DNA of 64,000 nucleotides from Variovorax paradoxus. GTDB lineage: Bacteria > Pseudomonadota > Gammaproteobacteria > Burkholderiales > Burkholderiaceae_C. Where the stretch lies: assembly GCF_018614875.1 (NCBI RefSeq), contig NZ_JAGGNW010000018.1:1-64000 (forward strand), given 5' to 3'. Below, in pieces: positions 15,554-22,088 of this stretch (positions within the stretch are counted from its first letter, which is position 1; each line of letters opens with the position of its first letter). Under the pieces are notes generated by a model. That model was not told the origin of the DNA, did not search any database, and saw only the letters and a list, made by a program, of their open reading frames with translations. Position numbers and translations under genes: made by a program.

Positions 15554-17374
15554 ATGGCTACCTTGGAACAGATCGAGGCAGCGCTGCGCGCCGCCGACGC
15601 GGCGGGAAACCAGGAAGACGCGCGGGCGCTTGCTGCGGCCTACAAGGCGGCCAAAGGGGCCTCTGCGCCGGCATCGCCCGCGCCGAAGACCTACACGGAC
15701 AGCCCCGACGAGAACTACTCCCACGAGGGCCGCTCTCAACCTCCATCCGTTCGGCAGGCGCTGGAAAATGCTTTCGCGGGCGGCTTCGCCGAGAAGATGG
15801 GCGGCGTAACTCGGGATGTAGCGGTGGGCGTTCGCAAGGGTGCCCGCGACATGATGGACGCCTTGGACAAAGAGGTGGTCGCTGGCGTGGCCTCGCCTGT
15901 GCCCAGCGATCACCCGGTCGCAAGGCAGGCCCGTGCGTATGTCAGTCCGGAGTCGGTCGAGGCCAACAAGGCGTATGACGCGGCAGGGCCTGCAGCCGGG
16001 GTGGGGCGCGTCGTCCCTGAACTCGCCTTGACGGCCGTGCCGGTGGCGGGGGCGGGCGCTCGGCTGTCTTCGGCGGCGCGCACAGTGCTGCCCAAGGCCT
16101 TACATGCTCTGACGCCTGCTGCTGGAGACATCGCAGCAAACGCCGCCTACGCTGCTGCGACCGCTGCCCCCGGCGAGGCGGCGGACGCAGCCACCTATGG
16201 AGCCGCAGGCGCGGCGGGAGGTCGGCTGCTCACCCGGACGCTCGGCGGACTGGCTCGCCCATTCCTCTCCAAGGACGCCCAAACGCTTCTCGAATCTGGC
16301 GTGCGTCCGACACCGGGCCAGTTGTTTGGCGAAGGGCCCATCGGCAGCGCGGTTCGTTCGGTCGAAGATAAGCTGACCTCCTTCCCGCTCGTGGGCGAGG
16401 TCATCAACTATGGCCGTCGCCGTTCCCTGGCCGAGTACGGCAACGCGGAAATCAACGCCGCACTGAGCCCGCTGGGGGCAAAGGTCAGCGGGGCAGGGGC
16501 GGAGGCCGTCGAGCAAGCCTCGCAGAAGATCGGCGCCGCGTACGACCGCGTGCTGCCGCAAGTGTTCATCGATCCGGTGAAAGCAGCGAAGGCATCCGAG
16601 CCCAGCGTGTTCAAGGACGTCCCCTTGCTGGACGACGCACAGGCCGCGACGGTCAGCAAATATGTCCTCAGCCGGATCAGTCCGGTGTTGCGCGAAGCTC
16701 ACTCACGTGGCGCGTCAGTCTCGGGCGAAACGGCGAAGGCCATCGATGCGGAAATCGGACACTTCGCCCGCAAGTTCACCGGCTCGGTCAATCCCTCAGA
16801 CCACCCCTTGGGCGAGGCGTTCTATGCGCTCCAATCTTCGCTTCGCGGCGCGCTGGAGGGCAGGACGCCGGAAGCGACCCGGATGCTCACTGCGACCAAT
16901 GACGCATATCGCCGGATGTTGCCGGTTCTCAAGGCTGCGGTCCGGCAATCGCGCGGCGAGTTCACTCCGCGCCAGATTGCGCAGACCAGCGGTCAGTACA
17001 ACCAGCGCCCGAGCGAACTGAACCGTGCGGGTCAGAACGTCCTGCCCTCCCGCGTGCCCGACAGCGGTACTGCCAGCCGCGCACTCATGACCGGGGCTGC
17101 TATCGGTGCGGGGGGCTTGCCTGCGATCGGCGCGGCGGGGATCGCGGGGGCGCTGTACTCCGGCCCCGGCATGTCGCTGCTCGTGAACGGTTTGCGCGGC
17201 GTTGTGCCGGACACGATCATCAAACAGATCGCGGCCCTCCCACCAGCGGGCCAGCGTACGGCGCTCGAACACCTCGCCGCGCAGTTGCCCGCGGTGAGCG
17301 ACCGGTTGCGGGAACTGGTGCCGCAGGTGGCGCGTACCTTGGCGACGCAGGAGGCCGCGAATGCCGAGCAATGA
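15554..17374 (+). CDS. Large Ala-rich late protein, candidate DNA ejection/pilot protein
   Basis: A 606-residue protein, close in length to P22 gp16 (609 residues). The N-terminus is helical and low-complexity (LEQIEAALRAADAAGNQ). Hydrophobic Ala/Gly-rich stretches lie near residues 150-230 (AATYGAAGAAGGRLLTRTLG) and 510-540 (ALMTGAAIGAGGLPAIGAAG). Such segments suit a protein that crosses a membrane during DNA ejection. The central part (about 250-500) is helical and polar. It directly follows the coiled-coil protein. No motif proves the role. Confidence 0.6.
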   Translation: MATLEQIEAALRAADAAGNQEDARALAAAYKAAKGASAPASPAPKTYTDSPDENYSHEGRSQPPSVRQALENAFAGGFAEKMGGVTRDVAVGVRKGARDMMDALDKEVVAGVASPVPSDHPVARQARAYVSPESVEANKAYDAAGPAAGVGRVVPELALTAVPVAGAGARLSSAARTVLPKALHALTPAAGDIAANAAYAAATAAPGEAADAATYGAAGAAGGRLLTRTLGGLARPFLSKDAQTLLESGVRPTPGQLFGEGPIGSAVRSVEDKLTSFPLVGEVINYGRRRSLAEYGNAEINAALSPLGAKVSGAGAEAVEQASQKIGAAYDRVLPQVFIDPVKAAKASEPSVFKDVPLLDDAQAATVSKYVLSRISPVLREAHSRGASVSGETAKAIDAEIGHFARKFTGSVNPSDHPLGEAFYALQSSLRGALEGRTPEATRMLTATNDAYRRMLPVLKAAVRQSRGEFTPRQIAQTSGQYNQRPSELNRAGQNVLPSRVPDSGTASRALMTGAAIGAGGLPAIGAAGIAGALYSGPGMSLLVNGLRGVVPDTIIKQIAALPPAGQRTALEHLAAQLPAVSDRLRELVPQVARTLATQEAANAEQ

Positions 17375-17735
17375 CGATCCAACCATGCGCTGGCTCGCTG
17401 GGCAAAAGGGCAGCACGGTGCTGGGCGCGCCTCCGCTCACTTCCCCGCCGAACCCCTTGGTGCATAAATCAGATCAGGTGCCGTTTGCCGGCCGACCGGG
17501 GCGTGAACTCAGTACGGAAGAGAACAATCAGCGGCAACAGTGGATGGCCGACGAGGCGCGCCGTTTGATCGCCGAGAGGCAGCGGACCGGACGACCGGCC
17601 ACGCCGGTGACCGTCCATGCCAATCAGATTTTCACGCCGCGCAATGCCAATGCCGGCCCGCAGCAGGCGGCGAATAACGGTGTCGCAACTGAGCTGATCC
17701 AGCGGCTTGCCGCGCGCGACCGGGGAATGCAATGA
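17361..17735 (+). CDS. Hypothetical late protein
   Basis: A 124-residue polar protein, probably disordered at both ends (MPSNDDPTMRWLAGQKG), with one charged helix around residues 50-75. It overlaps the end of the preceding gene by 14 bp and the next start by 4 bp (ATGA), which supports expression with its neighbours. Function unknown. Confidence 0.6.
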   Translation: MPSNDDPTMRWLAGQKGSTVLGAPPLTSPPNPLVHKSDQVPFAGRPGRELSTEENNQRQQWMADEARRLIAERQRTGRPATPVTVHANQIFTPRNANAGPQQAANNGVATELIQRLAARDRGMQ

Positions 17736-18103
17736 ACAAACCTAATCAGCATGTGGCTTACCTCGGCACGGTTCTCGTGCGGGACACGCTCTATATCGGC
17801 CACCTGCGAGAGCATCCTGAGATCGGCCCCGACGCCTACTCGATGCATGTCCGCTCTGTCGACAGCGAAGGCAACCAAATGGAGGCGGCTATGCGCGGCC
17901 GTTTCGAACAGTTCGACACGGCCGTGACCTGGGCGCTGCTTCACATGTTGGAGTACATGCTGTCGATCGGCATCGACATCGGCGAGATTGGGACGGTCCA
18001 TCGCGCCTCGGCGGGGGGCATCGATCTGGATCAGGTGTGCTTGGCGATCATCGCGGAGACGCAGCGCATGCGGGAAGAAGCGGCTGCATCCCCGAAGCAC
18101 TAG
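17732..18103 (+). CDS. Hypothetical late protein
   Basis: A 123-residue, possibly compact alpha/beta protein (HVAYLGTVLVRDTLYIGHLR then a long helix with TAVTWALLHMLEYMLSIG). No family is recognised. Its ATG overlaps the stop of the gene before it. It closes the main run of overlapping late genes. Confidence 0.6.
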   Translation: MNKPNQHVAYLGTVLVRDTLYIGHLREHPEIGPDAYSMHVRSVDSEGNQMEAAMRGRFEQFDTAVTWALLHMLEYMLSIGIDIGEIGTVHRASAGGIDLDQVCLAIIAETQRMREEAAASPKH

Positions 18104-18109
18104 GGGATA

Positions 18110-18565
18110 GTGGTGAACTCATCGCTGTTCCTGCCAATATTGCCCGCGCTCGCGGAGGGTAGCCCGCGCATTTTGAGCGTAGAGGCGTCCGAACCAAGGC
18201 CCGCGCAACCTGGCAGCGGCTTGCCAGAGGCCCAGGCGGGCGAAGGGGATAGCGAGGTAGCGGCGCGGGCGGGCGGCGCGCCTAGGGGGCCGAAGCGGGA
18301 ACATGCTGATGCTGCGCCCGGCCCGAACCTTCAGCCGATGCGCTCGGGCCTACCGCTCACGCCGATAGAAGCCTGCCAGGAACTAATGCTCGCCATCGCG
18401 GCGCAGGGTCTTGCGGATGACGACCTCGCCTATGTCGTCAGCCCGACCTTCATTCATCATCTTCTTTACGTGGGGCTCGATCCTGACGTGGCCCTTCGGA
18501 TCAAGATCATGTACCTGCGCGGCGAGATTGACGGCCGTAGGCTCAGGACGGCACTGTATTGCTAG
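18110..18565 (+). CDS. Hypothetical element protein
   Basis: A 151-residue protein starting at GTG (18110 or 18113) after AGGGGA. The first 75 residues are low-complexity. The C-terminal half (TPIEACQELMLAIAAQGLAD... LYVGLDPDVALRIKIMYLRG) looks like a small helical domain. It is the last plus-strand gene of the element and converges with the minus-strand genes, overlapping the next one by 4 bp. Function unknown. Confidence 0.55.
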   Translation: MVNSSLFLPILPALAEGSPRILSVEASEPRPAQPGSGLPEAQAGEGDSEVAARAGGAPRGPKREHADAAPGPNLQPMRSGLPLTPIEACQELMLAIAAQGLADDDLAYVVSPTFIHHLLYVGLDPDVALRIKIMYLRGEIDGRRLRTALYC

Positions 18566-18861
18566 GGCTTGGGGGCTAAGCGGCGACCTCGCGATTCCGC
18601 GTCTCGCAAGGCGCGTTGCGCCTGATCGTCCATGGGGACGCACTGCGGCCCTACTGCATCTGACTTCGCAGCATGTCTGCTCAGCGCACTTTGGAGTACG
18701 TGCTCGCACATTTCTCGATCCACCATTTCTGCTAGATAAGGAATGCTGGTGTCCGGGTAGAACTCAATGTAGAAGTACCTTTCCCGGTCCGCCCGAAGAT
18801 GCAATGCCATCGCTACCAGAAAGCCGGCAACGAAAGTGAGGCCGTATTTGATCCACCTCAC
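18562..18861 (-). CDS. Small membrane-anchored protein of the element
   Basis: A 99-residue protein with one N-terminal membrane segment (YGLTFVAGFLVAMALHL) followed by a polar domain (RERYFYIEFYPDTSIPYLAE), so probably anchored in the inner membrane with the rest in the periplasm. The start is the GTG at 18861, with GGAG 9 bp upstream, overlapping the stop of the gene before it by 4 bp. Placement and topology would fit a spanin-like or lysogenic-conversion protein; neither is shown. Confidence 0.5.
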   Translation of the reverse strand: MRWIKYGLTFVAGFLVAMALHLRADRERYFYIEFYPDTSIPYLAEMVDREMCEHVLQSALSRHAAKSDAVGPQCVPMDDQAQRALRDAESRGRRLAPKP

Positions 18862-19010
18862 GGCTGAGACTCCTTCTTCAAGCGCATCAGTTCGAGCCTG
18901 AGGCGCGCGTGTTCTACCAGGAGCTTGGCCCACTTTATCTTGAGGCCTCGGATGCGCAGTTCATAGACCTGGCTGTCGAGGGCCAGATTGTCGAAGTTGG
19001 AATGGAGCAT
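18858..19010 (-). CDS. Small basic coiled-coil protein of the element
   Basis: A 50-residue protein, rich in Leu/Arg/Lys helix (RIRGLKIKWAKLLVEHARLR), predicted to form a single coiled coil. AGGA lies upstream of the ATG at 19010. It is coupled by a 4-bp overlap to the membrane-anchored protein downstream. The two may interact. Function unknown. Confidence 0.5.
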   Translation of the reverse strand: MLHSNFDNLALDSQVYELRIRGLKIKWAKLLVEHARLRLELMRLKKESQP

Positions 19011-19117
19011 GGTTCTCTTCCTGAGTGGAGGACGTGATCTTCGTTTGACGTGCTCTTCTGCGTCCATCGAAATCGCTCTGCTTAGGTACAGCAACTGCTA
19101 ACAGCAGTTTGCTATTT

Positions 19118-19516
19118 CTAGCGGCTGAATCCGAGCGTGAAGGTTCCAACTCTCATCGTTGATTCGTCTTCCTTGAGAATCTCAGAGTACGCAGCTTCAG
19201 ACCAGTAAAAGCGCCCTGTTTTCTTCATTAATTGGAGGAGGCTGACGCCGCTGTAGTACACCGGGTTCCGAAGAACCAAGATGTACTGGTCATCTTTCAC
19301 TAGTGCCAGCTCGATGCGGTTGGTGCTACCGGGATTCACGCCGAACCATTTCCCCCCTATCTCTTTAATTTCGGCGACGGGCTGATCGGATTTTTCGCAC
19401 GGAAACTTTCGTTGGGTTGAGTTGTAGCTACACGTTTGATCAAACGTCAGCTTGTAGTCAAATGCGTAGACAGGCGCTACCACGCAGAGTGCGAGAGCGC
19501 AGAGGGCCTTCTTCAT
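19118..19516 (-). CDS. Exported hypothetical protein of the element
   Basis: A 132-residue protein with a clear Sec signal peptide (MKKALCALALCVVAPVYA-F). The mature domain is beta-rich with two cysteines (TCSYNSTQRKFPC) that could form a disulfide in the periplasm. The start at 19516 is preferred over 19546 because the signal peptide begins there and GGAAG precedes it. It lies near the right end of the element, a usual place for cargo that changes the host surface. No family recognised. Confidence 0.6.
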   Translation of the reverse strand: MKKALCALALCVVAPVYAFDYKLTFDQTCSYNSTQRKFPCEKSDQPVAEIKEIGGKWFGVNPGSTNRIELALVKDDQYILVLRNPVYYSGVSLLQLMKKTGRFYWSEAAYSEILKEDESTMRVGTFTLGFSR

Positions 19517-19620
19517 TTCGATCTTCCGTTTGAGTCGTCGGACCAATCGATTCTGGCGTGTAAAAAGCCGCTCACCTTGGCTTCGAGCGCTGCTTTCGGC
19601 TCAGTGTTTACGATGACAAT

Positions 19621-19707
19621 AGGTCTTTCCGGGCCTTTCGTCCGCACATAGCCGATGCATAGCTACGGCTTGGACCATTCGTTGTTCTCTCCAATGAGGA
19701 AAGACCT
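19621..19707. repeat. Inverted repeat close to attR
   Basis: aggtctttcc at 19621-19630 and its exact complement ggaaagacct at 19698-19707 flank the last 70 bp before the right core. A related aggttctttcc is found just inside the left end near 5892. These may be integrase or excisionase arm sites. Confidence 0.4.
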
Positions 19708-19718
19708 TCCAGACGTAT

Positions 19719-19726
19719 CGCTTCGA
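19719..19726. other. Right attachment site core (attR)
   Basis: The sequence cgcttcga is identical to the left core. It is in the same codon register for Arg-Phe-Asp as in rlmL, while the sequence upstream of it is unrelated to rlmL. Confidence 0.75.
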
Positions 19727-19754
19727 CATGGTCGCGGGTTCGGCCCGGAAGTAG
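19719..19754 (+). pseudogene. rlmL: Displaced native 3' end of rlmL
   Basis: Eleven codons plus stop (R-F-D-M-V-A-G-S-A-R-K, then TAG) match the pattern of the present rlmL end (R-F-D-L-K-S-G-S-F-R). They mark the target gene's original terminus, separated from the gene body by the element. There is no start of its own, so it is not expressed as a protein. Confidence 0.8.
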
Positions 19755-19760
19755 CCCTGC

Positions 19761-19781
19761 GCGCACCCGAAGCGGGTGCGC
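19761..19781 (+). terminator. Hairpin after the native rlmL stop
   Basis: A perfect 8-bp stem gcgcaccc / gggtgcgc with a 5-base loop 7 bp after the original rlmL stop and before the PIN gene. It lacks a long T tract (gattt follows), so it may be a weak terminator or an attenuating hairpin. Confidence 0.45.
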
Positions 19782-19795
19782 GATTTCACGCCGCC

Positions 19796-20224
19796 ATGAC
19801 CGTCCAAGAATCCGGCCTCGTCGTCATCGACACCAACATCGCACTCGACCTGCTGGTCTTCGAAGACCCCGCCTGGTTGCCCCTGATCGCCCGGCTGGCC
19901 GCGGGCCAACTGCGCTGGCTTGCCACGGCCGCGATGCGCGTCGAACTCGAGCGCGTGCTCGGCTACCCGCTGATCGCCCGGCGCATGGCGCAGCGCGGCC
20001 TGGAAGCGCCCGCCGTGCTGGCGGACTTCGATGCGGGGGTGCGCATGGTCGAAGGCATTCCATTGCGCGCGCCCTGCGTCTGCAGCGACCCCGACGACCA
20101 GGTCTTCATCGACCTGGCGGTGGCGCACCGCACGCTGCTGCTCAGCAAGGACCGCGCGGTGCTGTCGATGAAGAAGCGGCTGGCCCTGCGCGGCGTGGTG
20201 GTGCAGGCGGCGCTCGGGGCCTGA
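19796..20224 (+). CDS. PIN-domain protein (putative ribonuclease)
   Basis: A 142-residue PIN-domain protein. The acidic residues of a PIN active site are visible: VVIDTNIALD near the N-terminus, a central Glu (RVELERVL) and SDPDDQVFIDLA near the C-terminus. PIN proteins cleave RNA and are often toxins, but no antitoxin gene lies beside this one. The start at 19796 begins the conserved domain; longer frames would extend into the element's attR. Before the element arrived it would have followed rlmL directly, so it may belong to rRNA or RNA metabolism. Confidence 0.8.
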   Translation: MTVQESGLVVIDTNIALDLLVFEDPAWLPLIARLAAGQLRWLATAAMRVELERVLGYPLIARRMAQRGLEAPAVLADFDAGVRMVEGIPLRAPCVCSDPDDQVFIDLAVAHRTLLLSKDRAVLSMKKRLALRGVVVQAALGA

Positions 20225-20427
20225 CTGCACCCACAGTCTCGGCCAGTTGCCGCTGCGCGCCGAGAAGCGCGAAATCCAGCGGATTGACTACTTCCTTCTC
20301 ATCGACACCTGCCAGGGGCGGTGTTAGCTTTCCGGCAAGGCGAGGATGGTGGCGGCGAACGGGTATCGCAGTCCCTTGCTTTGTGCGGCCCTGCGCCACC
20401 CTTCAGTTCTTGCTTCGACTGGGAATC

Positions 20428-20910
20428 ATGCAACCATCATTCGCGACGCTCTGGGCGAATCATCCCAATATCAAGGGCGACGGTGCCTTGCTGGACAAGG
20501 ACGTTTACAAGGACCAATGTGCGATCAACGTTGGCGCTGCCTTTGTCCGGTCGAGCATGAATCTCGGCAATTTTCGAGGCGTCTACTCTTGGCAGAAAGA
20601 TAAGCCGAAGTATCCGATCCGGGCACAGGAGTTGGCGAACTGGCTGGATTCGGGAACCTCCGGGCTTATGTCGCGTACCGAAAAATACACTGGCAAAGAG
20701 GGGTTCGAAAAAATCGCAGGACGCACGGGCATCGTATTCATCCAGAACTACTGGGGTGAGGGGCGGCAAGGCGACCACATCGATCTCTGGAATGGATTGC
20801 GGTTGACCAAACTGTCGTCGTGGTTCCTCATCCAGTGGCGCATCTCTTGGGAAGGGGTGCTCACTGACATGCGCCATGCGCAAGCCATATGGTTTTGGCC
20901 CGTCCTATGA
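20428..20910 (+). CDS. Type VI secretion amidase effector, Tae4 family
   Basis: A 160-residue protein with the Tae4 layout. The catalytic Cys31 lies in YKDQCAINVGAAF, and the catalytic His117 lies in GDHIDLWNG after GRTGIVFIQNYWGEG. Tae4 enzymes cleave the D-Glu/mDAP bond of peptidoglycan in the periplasm of rival cells after delivery by a type VI secretion system. There is no signal peptide, as expected for a T6SS cargo. No other T6SS gene is present in the window, so it is an orphan effector. The ATG at 20428 fits the family N-terminus. Confidence 0.88.
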   Translation: MQPSFATLWANHPNIKGDGALLDKDVYKDQCAINVGAAFVRSSMNLGNFRGVYSWQKDKPKYPIRAQELANWLDSGTSGLMSRTEKYTGKEGFEKIAGRTGIVFIQNYWGEGRQGDHIDLWNGLRLTKLSSWFLIQWRISWEGVLTDMRHAQAIWFWPVL

Positions 20911-21152
20911 AATTCCTCATTCGACTGCTCTGCATTTTGGTCGGAGCGCTGGTGCTCAGTTTTCTCGTTACGAAAGTCGTACTTGTCCCCATTGGGCAAT
21001 GGTACGAAATGAACAAGGCCCAGAGCTTCGACGATGTGTCCGATGCTTTCGTTCTAGCTCTTGCTGCGCAAACGATTTTCGCTGTCGTGGGCGGCTGGCT
21101 CGGCGACTGGGCATTTCGCAAGTGGCGACAGAAGCAACTTGATCGCCCATAG
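20907..21152 (+). CDS. Small membrane protein, putative immunity to the Tae4 amidase
   Basis: An 81-residue protein with two hydrophobic segments (FLIRLLCILVGALVLSFLVT and AFVLALAAQTIFAVVGGWLG) and a basic C-terminus. Its ATG overlaps the Tae4 stop (ATGA), the usual arrangement for an effector and its immunity protein. Known Tai4 immunity proteins are soluble periplasmic proteins, so a two-helix membrane protein would be unusual. The immunity role is inferred from position only. Confidence 0.6.
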   Translation: MKFLIRLLCILVGALVLSFLVTKVVLVPIGQWYEMNKAQSFDDVSDAFVLALAAQTIFAVVGGWLGDWAFRKWRQKQLDRP

Positions 21153-21170
21153 CGCATATGACGGCTGCTG

Positions 21171-22088
21171 CTAGTCCTGGAGCGCCGCGGGCGGCGCCAG
21201 GTGCCAGCGCCCCAGCAAGCGCGCCACCGCCCGCACGCGCTGCGTATCACGCCCCCAGCGCCGGCTCGCCGGCAGCTTCTGCGCCCATTTCATGCGCCGC
21301 GCCGCCTCGGCGATGCGTTCGCGCACGTCCGCGCTCACTTCGGCCAGTGCGGCATGCCAGTGCCGGCCGGCGGCTTCCGGCGCGGCGGCCTCCAGCATCA
21401 TGGCCGTGGAGTGCAGGTAGCTGAGCCAGTCGCGCGCCTGGCATTCGGCCAGGGCCATGACTTCGGACGGATCGTCCTCGAAATCGATGTAGCCGATCAC
21501 GCCGTCGGGGCACTGCACCAGGTTGCGGTCGAAGGCCTGGCTCAGGTGCTGGCCGCACCGGTGGACGGCGGCGATTGCGGCCAGCCCTTCGCGCCAGACC
21601 GCCAGCAGCGCGGCCGGCCCGGCCGCGGCCGCATGGTCGAGCCGCTCCTGCAGCACCACGGTGGCGCGGCCGCTTTCACCCAGATCGGAAATCAGCAGGC
21701 CGTCGGGCTGCTGCGCCAGCACCACCGGCACGCGCAGGCCCGCGGCCGCCAGCTGCTTGAGGCGCCGCGCCTCGGTGGCAATGGCGGCCTCGCCGCCGGG
21801 GTTGGGCACCGGCTTGATGATGTCCAGCCGCGCCATGCGCGCGACCGCCGCCATCACGCGGTAGCCCCACTTGCCGTGGCGCGGACCGGCCTTCTTGAGC
21901 CACACGCGCTCGCTGCCCAGGCGGTGGCTGGCCACGTTCTTCTGCTGCTTGGGCAGCATGATGCGCAGGAACTCGGCGTAGTCGCCGGGCGCCGGCGCGA
22001 AGGGCTGCGCATCCAGGGGCGCGGGCGCGGAGGCCGCGCCCTTGGCGCTGTGCAGCCGTGTCGAAGCGCCGCGTCGCAAGGGGTTCAT
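21171..22088 (-). CDS. Kinase-like phosphotransferase (LPS kinase / BUD32 type)
   Basis: A 305-residue protein with an eukaryotic-type kinase or aminoglycoside-phosphotransferase fold. It has a catalytic loop HRCGQHLSQAFDRNLV and a metal-binding IDFEDD segment standing in for DFG. The N-terminal part carries a probable ATP-binding lysine region (GSERVWLKKAG). It resembles small bacterial kinases acting on lipopolysaccharide sugars or proteins. The start overlaps the stop of the glutamate synthase-like gene by 4 bp, so the two are translated together. Substrate unknown. Confidence 0.65.
   Translation of the reverse strand: MNPLRRGASTRLHSAKGAASAPAPLDAQPFAPAPGDYAEFLRIMLPKQQKNVASHRLGSERVWLKKAGPRHGKWGYRVMAAVARMARLDIIKPVPNPGGEAAIATEARRLKQLAAAGLRVPVVLAQQPDGLLISDLGESGRATVVLQERLDHAAAAGPAALLAVWREGLAAIAAVHRCGQHLSQAFDRNLVQCPDGVIGYIDFEDDPSEVMALAECQARDWLSYLHSTAMMLEAAAPEAAGRHWHAALAEVSADVRERIAEAARRMKWAQKLPASRRWGRDTQRVRAVARLLGRWHLAPPAALQD

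Larger units (their letters stand above)
5877..19726. mobile_element. 13.8 kb integrated element (phage satellite-like) in the 3' end of rlmL
   Basis: The ends are defined by the shared core cgcttcga at 5877-5884 and 19719-19726. Left of the left core the methyltransferase reads normally. Right of the right core the original last codons and stop of the same gene are still present. Inside are an integrase next to the left end, an AlpA-like gene, a P4-type primase-helicase, an inverted HEPN gene pair, a block of ejection-protein-like genes and three inverted genes at the right end. No terminase, portal, capsid or tail gene is recognisable. The size matches P4/PICI-type satellites, but a prophage that lost its structural genes is an alternative. 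Confidence 0.85.

Noticed and set aside
20142..20399. Minus-strand frame overlapping the PIN gene end and the gap after it
   Set aside because: No start signal or domain. The gap may hold a gene remnant, but the sequence does not allow a name.
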